NCBI GenBank assembly: GCA_964444735.1
Contig: CAYUIJ010000023.1
Coordinates: 1 to 27,508 of the forward strand
Length of the DNA stretch: 27,508 nucleotides
Reading direction: 5' to 3'
Source: Phocaeicola_A sp964444735
GTDB taxonomy: Bacteria > Bacteroidota > Bacteroidia > Bacteroidales > Bacteroidaceae
This document shows positions 8,622 through 15,125 of the stretch, in pieces. The translations under genes were made by a program, and so were the position numbers. The stretch's first letter is position 1. Every line of letters starts with the position of its first letter. Under the pieces are notes generated by a model that was not told the DNA's origin, ran no database searches, and saw only the letters and a program-made list of their open reading frames with translations.

Positions 8622-9503
8622 ATGAGAACTTCGTTTTTTATTGCGTTCTTAGTGATGACAATGGGCTTATATGCGCAGAAATATAAAGCAGGTACTACTA
8701 CGGCTATGTGGAAAGTACCTGCTTCCACAGACTTTATTCAAGCCCGGTCTGTTGGATTAGAATATGTTGAGGTGGCATTTAACCAGTGTTACAGAGGCGT
8801 TCCGGCAGATGAGGTTATTTCTCGTATCCGGGATATGAAAGCAAAAATTGACAGTGCCGGTATGAAAGTATGGTCTATACATCTTCCTTTTTCCCGCACG
8901 CTGGACATATCGGTTCTCAATGATAGGAAAAGGAAAGAGAATATAGATTTTATGGCGGAGATGATTGAACAGTGTGCTCAGTTTCAACCGGAATGTTTAG
9001 TCCTGCATCCAAGTTCCGAGCCGATTGCCGACAGTATCCGGGCACAAAGAATAGCCAATGCTTCCAGGTCTATCGCTTATCTGAAGAAATGTGCGGATCG
9101 GATAGGAGCACAGTTATGTATAGAGAACCTGCCGCGGACTTGTCTGGGGAATACTCCCGAAGAGCTTTTGGAGATAATCAGAGACATTCCCGGTGTAAAG
9201 GTTTGTTTTGACACTAATCATTATACAAAGGGAACGGCGGAGCATTTTGTGGAGACTATAGGTGAACGTATCGGTACCATACATGCTTCGGATTTTGATT
9301 TTGTCGATGAGCGTCATTGGCTCCCTACACAAGGTGACATTCAATGGGGAAAGCTGATGCATGCACTCGAAAGAGCCGGTTATGAAGGAGTTTTCATGTA
9401 TGAAGCGGTTAAAGATCATGAAAACCATGATATGCGTCCGGCACCGGAACAGGTCGTTGATACTTTCAAAAAAATAATTAATGATTATAAAGCACAGAAA
9501 TAA
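8622..9503 (+). CDS. secreted sugar phosphate isomerase/epimerase-like TIM-barrel protein
   Basis: A 293-residue protein of the xylose isomerase-like TIM-barrel superfamily (AP_endonuc_2 fold) that also contains inosose isomerases, hydroxypyruvate isomerases and endonuclease IV. The first 19 residues (hydrophobic, ending GLYAQ) form a signal peptide, so it acts outside the cytoplasm. Likely metal ligands are the Glu in LCIENLP (about residue 168), the Asp in CFDTNHY (about 197), the His in GTIHASDFD (about 220) and the Glu in FMYEAVK (about 260); the HLPFSR and LVLHPSS strands also fit the fold. It starts 6 bases after the propeller gene and ends 1 base before the next start, so coupled translation is likely. 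The reaction cannot be read from the sequence; isomerase, dehydratase or phosphodiesterase chemistry are all open. Confidence 0.8.
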   Translation: MRTSFFIAFLVMTMGLYAQKYKAGTTTAMWKVPASTDFIQARSVGLEYVEVAFNQCYRGVPADEVISRIRDMKAKIDSAGMKVWSIHLPFSRTLDISVLNDRKRKENIDFMAEMIEQCAQFQPECLVLHPSSEPIADSIRAQRIANASRSIAYLKKCADRIGAQLCIENLPRTCLGNTPEELLEIIRDIPGVKVCFDTNHYTKGTAEHFVETIGERIGTIHASDFDFVDERHWLPTQGDIQWGKLMHALERAGYEGVFMYEAVKDHENHDMRPAPEQVVDTFKKIINDYKAQK

Positions 9504-9504
9504 G

Positions 9505-10563
9505 ATGGACAAAATAAGAAAAACTCAATATTTGCTGTTTTTGTTTTTGGCAATAGGCTTTGTAGCTTGCGATGATGATGAAAAATATAGTGCAGGAACA
9601 GGACATGAGGGGGTTCTTATGCAATTGGCAGAAGAGGTGGATGCCACTGCACAACAGCTGTGGAGTTCTTCCCCTTTGGTTGTCGATGCCGAACGTACCA
9701 CTGTTCTGACCAGAATCCAAGGGTATGCGGATAAATGTAGAGATGATTATTTCAAGAGCTATCTGAACGGATACGATTGGACAAGTGCAAGTATGGAAAA
9801 GTGTGATCCTATTCTCTATTTTTATCGGAGCGCATTTGACCGTGTGATGGATGGAGTCAGAAACTCAAAGGTGGAAAATGGCACGGTAGAGATCTGGTTG
9901 CTCTATAATATGGGATATGTGGTTAAAACTCCGTCAGGGTGTTTTGCTGTCGATATTTCTCATCGTTGGGCGAAAGAACTGGCGCCATATATTGATTTTC
10001 TCTGCGTCACTCATAATCATTCCGATCATTATAACAAAGATCTTATTCAGGCTATGTTTGATTTAGGCAAGCCGGTGTTGTCCAATTACCTGAAAGACGA
10101 AACGTATCCTTATACCACCGCAACAGGAGATAAAGATTATGAAATAGGAAAATTCAAGATTAAGACTTGTATTACAGATCACAATAATTCCGGATTATCT
10201 GATTATGTGACTGTATTCTCAATTGATTGCGGTGACGATACCGGCAACTTCGTCTTTATGCATGTAGGAGACTCCAGCTATAGACCAGAACAATATACCA
10301 ACCTGGCTTCTCATGTGAATGTGTTGATACCGCGTTACGGCCCCAATCCGCTGATTGAAAACAATATTCTGGGTACAGGTGCCGGACAGGTAGAACCTGA
10401 TTATGCCTTGTTATCGCATATTCTGGAGCTTGCTCATGCGGAAGGCGATTCAAGATGGACATTGGATATGGCACTCGAAAGGGCATCGAAAATTAACTGT
10501 AAACAGACCTATGTGCCAATGTGGGGAGAAAAAATGGTCTGGAAAAACAATAAACTGAATTAA
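9505..10563 (+). CDS. metallo-beta-lactamase-fold lipoprotein, putative hydrolase
   Basis: A 352-residue lipoprotein with a metallo-beta-lactamase-fold hydrolase domain. An upstream ATG at 9481 in the same frame overlaps the previous gene; ATG 9505, one base after that gene's stop, leads straight into a signal peptide with lipobox FVAC (Cys22). The residues after the cysteine, DDDE, resemble the acidic export signal of surface-exposed Bacteroidetes lipoproteins. Metal-binding motifs: THNHSDH at 169-175 (H170, H172, D174, H175), H226 in TDHNN and D256 in VGDSSY. The final conserved histidine is not obvious. An N-terminal helical segment of about 100 residues precedes the domain. UlaG-like lactonases, PhnP-like cyclic phosphodiesterases and NAPE-PLD share this fold; the glycerophosphodiesterase next door makes phosphodiesterase activity an attractive guess, not a proven one. 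Confidence 0.8.
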   Translation: MDKIRKTQYLLFLFLAIGFVACDDDEKYSAGTGHEGVLMQLAEEVDATAQQLWSSSPLVVDAERTTVLTRIQGYADKCRDDYFKSYLNGYDWTSASMEKCDPILYFYRSAFDRVMDGVRNSKVENGTVEIWLLYNMGYVVKTPSGCFAVDISHRWAKELAPYIDFLCVTHNHSDHYNKDLIQAMFDLGKPVLSNYLKDETYPYTTATGDKDYEIGKFKIKTCITDHNNSGLSDYVTVFSIDCGDDTGNFVFMHVGDSSYRPEQYTNLASHVNVLIPRYGPNPLIENNILGTGAGQVEPDYALLSHILELAHAEGDSRWTLDMALERASKINCKQTYVPMWGEKMVWKNNKLN

Positions 10564-10582
10564 AATTCTTAATATTTGTATT

Positions 10583-11482
10583 ATGAAACGGATATATAAC
10601 TTCATACTTCTTCTATGTTTGGTACAACTGGCTGCCGCCCAAAACAGGATAGCAGAAATCAGGGAAAGCCTGTTAGGAAATCATCCTGATAAAATATTAG
10701 TTGTATCGCATCGGGCCGACTGGCGCAATGCTCCGGAAAACTCATTGCAAGGTATACAGAATTGCATTGACATGGGGGTCGATATGGTAGAGATTGATTT
10801 GAAAAGAACCAAAGACGGACATTTGGTAGTGATGCATGATAAAACAATCGATCGCACCATGACGGGAAAAGGACTGGCAGAAGATTATACATTGGCTGAA
10901 TTGAAAGCAATGCGTCTTAAAAACGGGGCGGCTTGTAATACAAGACATCAGATTCCTACATTGGAGGAAGTAATGCTGCTCTGCAAAGGCAAGATAATGG
11001 TAAACATTGACAAGGGGTATGATTATTTTCAGGAGGCTTATGCCGTACTCGAAAAGACGGGAACGGCTGACCAATGTGTTATCAAAGCCGGGCTTCCTTA
11101 TGAACAGGTGAAAGCTGAGAACGGCGCTATACTGGATAAAGTGATTTTTATGCCTATTGTACAGTTGCACAAAGAAGGAGCCGGAGCCGTTATTGACAGT
11201 TATCAGACTCACATGAAGCCTGCCGCTTATGAGTTAGTGTTCGATAATGACAGTCAGGAGGTTCTTGACCTGATAAAGGAAGTGCGTAATACAGGTTCCA
11301 AGTTGTTTATTAATTCTCTTTGGCCCGAACTGTGTGGCGGTCATGATGATGACCGTGCGGTAGAGCTTCATCAACCGGAAGAAAGCTGGGGATGGATCAT
11401 TAATCAGGGGGCTAAGTTAATTCAGACCGATCGTCCCGCGCTGTTATTGGAGTATCTGCGCAAAAAGGAGCTTCATGATTAA
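10583..11482 (+). CDS. secreted glycerophosphodiester phosphodiesterase family protein
   Basis: A 299-residue enzyme of the GDPD family, which splits glycerophosphodiesters into sn-glycerol-3-phosphate and an alcohol. A signal peptide ends near LAAAQ (residue 20), so it is periplasmic or surface-located. Catalytic and metal-binding residues are present: H43-R44 (SHRAD), E52 (PENS), E70 and D72 (EIDLKRTKDG) and H85 (VMHDKTIDRTMTG). The C-terminal KLIQTDRPALLLEYL is the usual final barrel strand. It lies 19 bases after the hydrolase gene and 12 bases before an organophosphate:phosphate antiporter gene; cleavage outside the cytoplasm followed by import of the phosphate ester is therefore the simplest reading. 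The alcohol moiety is unknown (inositol, ethanolamine, choline or a polymer unit are all possible). Confidence 0.9.
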   Translation: MKRIYNFILLLCLVQLAAAQNRIAEIRESLLGNHPDKILVVSHRADWRNAPENSLQGIQNCIDMGVDMVEIDLKRTKDGHLVVMHDKTIDRTMTGKGLAEDYTLAELKAMRLKNGAACNTRHQIPTLEEVMLLCKGKIMVNIDKGYDYFQEAYAVLEKTGTADQCVIKAGLPYEQVKAENGAILDKVIFMPIVQLHKEGAGAVIDSYQTHMKPAAYELVFDNDSQEVLDLIKEVRNTGSKLFINSLWPELCGGHDDDRAVELHQPEESWGWIINQGAKLIQTDRPALLLEYLRKKELHD

Positions 11483-11494
11483 ACGTATTTCCTC

Positions 11495-12850
11495 ATGTTG
11501 AAACAACTTATAAATTTTTACAAGGTCTCTTCACCGAGACCTTGTGACAGAGAGGTTTTGTCATCTTCCGATGAACATCGTCTGAAGTATCTGAAATGGT
11601 CTACTTTCCTTTCTGCGACTTTTGGCTACGGCATGTATTACGTCTGCCGCCTTAGCCTGAATGTCGTAAAGAAGTCTATTGTAGACGAAGGAATCTTCTC
11701 TGAAACGGAACTGGGAATAATCGGTTCCGTATTATTTTTCACTTACGCCATCGGAAAGTTCACGAATGGCTTTCTTGCCGACCGTAGTAATATCAGTCGC
11801 TTTATGACTACCGGCTTGCTGGTTACGGCATTAGTGAACTTATGTCTCGGCTTTACCAATTCCTTTATTCTGTTTGCTGTTCTTTGGGGAATCAGCGGAT
11901 GGTTCCAGTCTATGGGAGCCGCCTCCGGTGTGGTAGGCCTTTCCCGTTGGTTCACGGATAAGGAACGGGGTTCCTACTATGGATTCTGGTCTGCCAGCCA
12001 CAATATCGGTGAGGCGTTGACCTTTCTGATTATTGCCTCCATTGCCAGTGCCTTGGGGTGGCGGTATGGCTTTTTCGGAGCTGGTGTCATTGGCTTGCTT
12101 GGAGCCTTGATTTTGTGGAAGTTCTTTCGTGACACTCCCGAGAGTCAGGGCTTTCCTCCGGTGAACGCTCCGAAACAGGGAAAAAAGATGAGTGTGACGA
12201 AAACGGTGGATTTCAACAAAGCGCAGCGTCAGGTGCTGATGATGCCTGCTATTTGGATTCTTGCCCTTTCGAGCGCTTTTATGTATATCAGCCGATATGC
12301 GATTAACAGCTGGGGTGTCTTTTATCTGGAAACTCAAAAAGGGTATTCCACTCTGGATGCCAGTTTTATCATTTCTGTCTGTCCGGTCTGTGGTATTGTC
12401 GGTACGGTGTTTTCCGGGGTGATTTCTGATAAATTGTTTGGTGGCCGCCGCAATGTTCCTGCCTTAATCTTTGGTTTGATGAATGTACTTGCACTTTGCC
12501 TTTTCCTGTTGATTCCGGGTGTACATTTTTGGATAGACGTATTGGCTATGGTTCTTTTCGGCTTAGGAATTGGAGTACTAATCTGCTTTCTTGGTGGTTT
12601 GATGGCAGTGGATATCGCTCCCCGTAACGCATCGGGTGCCGCATTGGGAGTAGTTGGCATTGCCAGCTATATTGGCGCCGGTTTGCAGGATGTGATGAGT
12701 GGTGTCTTAATAGAAGGTCAGAAAACAGTTCGGGACGGAGTTGATATTTATGATTTCACTTATATCAATTGGTTTTGGATAGGGGCGGCTCTGCTGTCGG
12801 TGCTTTTTGCATTATTGGTTTGGAATGCAAAATCAAAAGAGGCGGATTAG
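11495..12850 (+). CDS. MFS organophosphate:phosphate antiporter (GlpT/UhpC-type)
   Basis: A 451-residue inner-membrane protein with about twelve predicted transmembrane helices. It matches the OPA branch of the major facilitator superfamily, whose members exchange glycerol-3-phosphate or hexose phosphates for phosphate. Supporting stretches include YGMYYVCRLSLNVVKKSIVD, the loop GKFTNGFLADRSN between helices 2 and 3, and SGWFQSMGAASGVVGLSRWF. The start at 11495 keeps the typical short N-terminal MLKQLINFYK. It is the last gene of the Sus-like run, 12 bases after the GDPD gene, which points to glycerol-3-phosphate or a related ester as substrate; a UhpC-like sensor role cannot be excluded. A perfect 9-bp inverted repeat sits at codons 9-17. 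Confidence 0.88.
   Translation: MLKQLINFYKVSSPRPCDREVLSSSDEHRLKYLKWSTFLSATFGYGMYYVCRLSLNVVKKSIVDEGIFSETELGIIGSVLFFTYAIGKFTNGFLADRSNISRFMTTGLLVTALVNLCLGFTNSFILFAVLWGISGWFQSMGAASGVVGLSRWFTDKERGSYYGFWSASHNIGEALTFLIIASIASALGWRYGFFGAGVIGLLGALILWKFFRDTPESQGFPPVNAPKQGKKMSVTKTVDFNKAQRQVLMMPAIWILALSSAFMYISRYAINSWGVFYLETQKGYSTLDASFIISVCPVCGIVGTVFSGVISDKLFGGRRNVPALIFGLMNVLALCLFLLIPGVHFWIDVLAMVLFGLGIGVLICFLGGLMAVDIAPRNASGAALGVVGIASYIGAGLQDVMSGVLIEGQKTVRDGVDIYDFTYINWFWIGAALLSVLFALLVWNAKSKEAD
11521..11544 (+). repeat. perfect 9-bp inverted repeat inside the 5' end of the antiporter gene
   Basis: CAAGGTCTC at 11521-11529 is exactly complementary to GAGACCTTG at 11536-11544, with a six-base loop. It begins 26 bases after the antiporter ATG and has no T-run behind it, so it is not a standard terminator. 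It could slow translation or act as an mRNA processing or stability element within the operon. Confidence 0.5.
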
Positions 12851-12961
12851 TCTCAGGTTGTTAGATTGAAAATGCTTGTTTGTGAAAGAAGACAGCAAGT
12901 GCTTATTTTAAAGGTACCTGATTTGGGGATTCAGTCAAAATACAAACATAATTCCCTTATT

Positions 12962-13078
12962 GTTCTCCGGAAGCTCACCCTTGACGGCCTACGGTTATCC
13001 GCGTTTCCCGGAGCGGACATAAAATCCGGAATCTCTCTCCTGTGCTGACAATCAGGCGGAGCTTAAAGGCCGGAGAAC
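12962..13078 (+). repeat. long-range inverted repeat (15 paired bases with a 5-base bulge)
   Basis: GTTCTCCGGAAGCTC at 12962-12976 pairs perfectly with GAGCTT (13059-13064) and CCGGAGAAC (13070-13078); only the bulge AAAGG (13065-13069) is unpaired. The 82 bases enclosed contain a smaller hairpin, TCCGC/GCGGA, at 12998-13017. A closing helix around nested hairpins is the shape of a structured RNA or of a small palindromic element; the sequence does not say which, nor which strand is used. Confidence 0.55.
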
Positions 13079-13226
13079 CATTTCACAAGACATTTCCGCA
13101 TCCTGCAGGTTCCGGAGGTCTCGTGAACCGGTGCCCATCGGCTAAGGCAGGCACACATGGGAGGCGGCGTACCAGTGAGACGGATGCCCGTACAGTCTAC
13201 ATGCGGTGCCTTTCCATGAAAATTCC

Positions 13227-13250
13227 GGGGAAAGCGGTACCTCTTTCCTC
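13227..13250 (+). repeat. 8-bp stem-loop in the intergenic region
   Basis: GGGGAAAG at 13227-13234 pairs with CTTTCCTC at 13243-13250 (one G-U pair) around an eight-base loop. No T-run follows on either strand. Confidence 0.4.
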
Positions 13251-13288
13251 TGGATTCACCCACAGGTTGGTTACGGAACACCCGACAC

Positions 13289-13320
13289 GGGAACAGGCGT
13301 GTCACGTGTCTCATGTTCCC
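13289..13320 (+). repeat. 7-bp inverted repeat with 18-base loop in the intergenic region
   Basis: GGGAACA (13289-13295) and TGTTCCC (13314-13320) are perfectly complementary. The loop holds the palindrome GACACGTGTC-like core TCACGTG, and GACACG (13284-13289) can alternatively pair with the CGTGTC that starts at 13298, giving two mutually exclusive folds. Confidence 0.4.
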
Positions 13321-13494
13321 TGCAACAGTGCATTAGACACCGGAATGAAACAAAAACAAGGATATCCCCTTATTTCCGCGCATCCCATTCCGATCCGGCC
13401 TGTCACGGCACTGTGCTTCTCTTCTTAGCCATATATTTCTCCTTCCGCATTGAAAATTCCTTGCAGAAATCATCTGTCATGCAATGAATCTTTG

Positions 13495-13503
13495 TAACTT
13501 TAG
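13495..13503 (+). promoter_or_regulatory. possible distal -7 element before xylB
   Basis: TAACTTTAG resembles the Bacteroides -7 consensus and the same nine bases occur upstream of susC (1731-1739). No well-placed -33 TTTG is visible, so this is a weak second promoter candidate upstream of the stronger one at 13557-13589. Confidence 0.25.
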
Positions 13504-13512
13504 CCTTTGAAA

Positions 13513-13578
13513 ACATAGCGGCAACCGTTCAAATGTCAATATATAAGTGCTGTAAATTTGATGTTTTTATCGCTATGT
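13513..13578 (+). promoter_or_regulatory. 8-bp inverted repeat overlapping the xylB promoter
   Basis: ACATAGCG at 13513-13520 is the exact reverse complement of CGCTATGT at 13571-13578, with 50 bases between them. The right half-site lies inside the spacer of the proposed xylB promoter, so a protein binding here could block or shape transcription. It may be an operator for a xylose-responsive regulator, or chance. Confidence 0.35.
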
Positions 13579-13589
13579 CCCTATTTTTG
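13557..13589 (+). promoter_or_regulatory. xylB-xylA promoter of the Bacteroides type
   Basis: TTTG at 13557-13560 (-33) is followed after 21 bases by TATTTTTG at 13582-13589 (-7). Both match the consensus exactly and the spacing is within the accepted 19-21. The predicted transcription start is about 13596, giving a leader of about 27 bases before the ATG at 13623. A second perfect -7 match, TAAATTTG, lies at 13553-13560 but lacks a good -33. Confidence 0.7.
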
Positions 13590-13622
13590 CAAGAATATAT
13601 TTGTTTTTAATAATATCAGAGC

Positions 13623-15104
13623 ATGTATTTATTAGGATATGATATTGGAAGTTCTTCTGTAAAGGCGAGTCTGGTGGATGATCAGAATGGGATTTGTGTG
13701 GCATCCGCATTCTATCCGAAAACAGAAGCTGAAATTATAGCCGTTCATCAAGGATGGGCTGAACAAAGACCGGAAATGTGGTGGAAAAACCTGAAATTGG
13801 CAACTTCTGCAGTGATTAAAGATTCTGGTGTAAATGTGAGAGATATTGCAGCGATAGGTGTTTCTTATCAGATGCATGGCCTTGTTTGTGTAGATAAAGA
13901 ACTTAAGGTGCTACGTCCGGCAATTATCTGGTGTGACTCTCGTGCTGTGGAATATGGACAAAAAGCAGCTAAAAGTCTGGGTGAGAGCAAGTGCTTGTCT
14001 CATTTGTTAAACCTTCCAGGTAATTTTACGGCTTCCAAGTTGGCGTGGGTTAAAGAAAATGAACCGGAAGTTTTTAATAAGATTTATAAAGTGATGCTAC
14101 CGGGTGATTATATTGCCATGCGTATGACTGGTAATGCTTGTACGACAGTATCTGGTTTATCGGAAGGCATGTTTTGGGATTATAAGGAAAAGCAGGTTGC
14201 TCATTTCCTGATGAGATATTATGGTTTTGATGAAAGCCTGTTGCCGGAAATATATCCAACATTTTCTGAACAGGGACAAATGACACAAGCTGTCGCTAAG
14301 GAATTGGGATTGTGTGAGGGTATTCCGGTAACCTATCGTGCGGGCGACCAGCCAAACAATGCCTTGTCCTTGAATGTTTTTAATCCGGGAGAAATTGCAT
14401 CTACAGCCGGAACATCGGGAGTCGTATATGGAGTAAACGGTTTTGCAAACTACGATCTCAAATCCCGTGTAAATACATTCGCTCATGTGAATCATTCAGA
14501 TCAAGATACCCGTTTGGGAGTATTGCTGTGCATAAGTGGTACGGGTATTCTGAATTCATGGATAAAGCGTACTATGGCAACGGAGCTTTCTTATTCGGAT
14601 ATGAACGAACTGGCATCACAGGTTGCAATAGGGGCAGAGGGTATCAGTGTCATTCCTTTTGGAAATGGTGCGGAGCGTGTGCTTGAGGACAAAGAGCCCG
14701 GTTGCTCTATACAAGGATTGAATTTTAATACGCATGCACGTGCTCATGTAATTCGTGCCGTGCAGGAGGGAATTGTATTTTCATTTAAGTATGGTATGGA
14801 GATTATGGAGCATATGGGTATGAATATAAATAAAATTCATGCCGGTAATGCAAATATGTTTTTAAGTCCTGTATTTAGAGATACTTTGGCTGGTGTTACA
14901 AATTCTGTTATAGAGTTGTATGATACGGATGGTTCTGTAGGTGCCGCAAAGGGGGCCGGTATCGGAGCTGGAATATATAAAGATAATAATGAGGCTTTTT
15001 CCACTTTGAAGAAATTGCAGGCAATAGAACCTGATACTTCTTTAAGTGAGCAGTATAGTGAAGCGTATGCTTTGTGGAAAGAACGATTGCAAAAGGTTAT
15101 GTAG
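13623..15104 (+). CDS. xylB: xylulokinase (FGGY carbohydrate kinase)
   Basis: A 493-residue cytoplasmic kinase that phosphorylates D-xylulose to xylulose-5-phosphate, feeding the pentose phosphate pathway. The N-terminal phosphate-binding strand YDIGSSSVKASLVD is present, as are the xylulokinase-type YQMHGLVCVD motif (about residue 82-91) and IIWCDSRAVEYG. The C-terminal half carries the FGGY ATP-binding elements (AGTSGVVYGV, GAAKGAGIGAGIY). Its length is typical. The gene lies 21 bases upstream of xylose isomerase and follows a clear promoter; the pairing with xylA supports xylulokinase over other FGGY kinases. Confidence 0.95.
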   Translation: MYLLGYDIGSSSVKASLVDDQNGICVASAFYPKTEAEIIAVHQGWAEQRPEMWWKNLKLATSAVIKDSGVNVRDIAAIGVSYQMHGLVCVDKELKVLRPAIIWCDSRAVEYGQKAAKSLGESKCLSHLLNLPGNFTASKLAWVKENEPEVFNKIYKVMLPGDYIAMRMTGNACTTVSGLSEGMFWDYKEKQVAHFLMRYYGFDESLLPEIYPTFSEQGQMTQAVAKELGLCEGIPVTYRAGDQPNNALSLNVFNPGEIASTAGTSGVVYGVNGFANYDLKSRVNTFAHVNHSDQDTRLGVLLCISGTGILNSWIKRTMATELSYSDMNELASQVAIGAEGISVIPFGNGAERVLEDKEPGCSIQGLNFNTHARAHVIRAVQEGIVFSFKYGMEIMEHMGMNINKIHAGNANMFLSPVFRDTLAGVTNSVIELYDTDGSVGAAKGAGIGAGIYKDNNEAFSTLKKLQAIEPDTSLSEQYSEAYALWKERLQKVM

Positions 15105-15125
15105 TATGTTTAAAATATTTAGTTT

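Larger units (their letters stand above)
12851..13622. other. long GC-rich intergenic region with inverted repeats and no convincing gene
   Basis: This 772-base gap separates the Sus-like operon from xylB. Open frames exist on both strands (for example 13042-13428 plus and 13063-13314 minus), but they overlap each other, have composition unlike real proteins and match no family I know. The stretch from about 12960 to 13430 is richer in G+C than its flanks and holds several inverted repeats: 12962-12976 with 13059-13078, 12998-13002 with 13013-13017, 13227-13234 with 13243-13250, and 13289-13295 with 13314-13320. Two loosely similar segments (around 12937-12960 and 13346-13373, both containing CCCTTATT) lie in the same orientation. 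From about 13430 the sequence turns AT-rich and carries the xylB promoter. It may be a structured RNA, an interspersed repeat or decayed sequence. Confidence 0.5.

Noticed and set aside
12866..13048. 60-codon open frame just after the antiporter gene
   Set aside because: No family resemblance, and it runs into the inverted-repeat region; most likely chance.
13042..13428. Open frame of 128 codons in the intergenic region (and overlapping 13206-13487 plus and 13063-13314 minus)
   Set aside because: Three frames overlap on both strands, the products are rich in Arg, Pro, His, Ser and Cys with no recognisable domain, and the DNA shows inverted repeats instead of coding character. A real gene cannot be ruled out completely.
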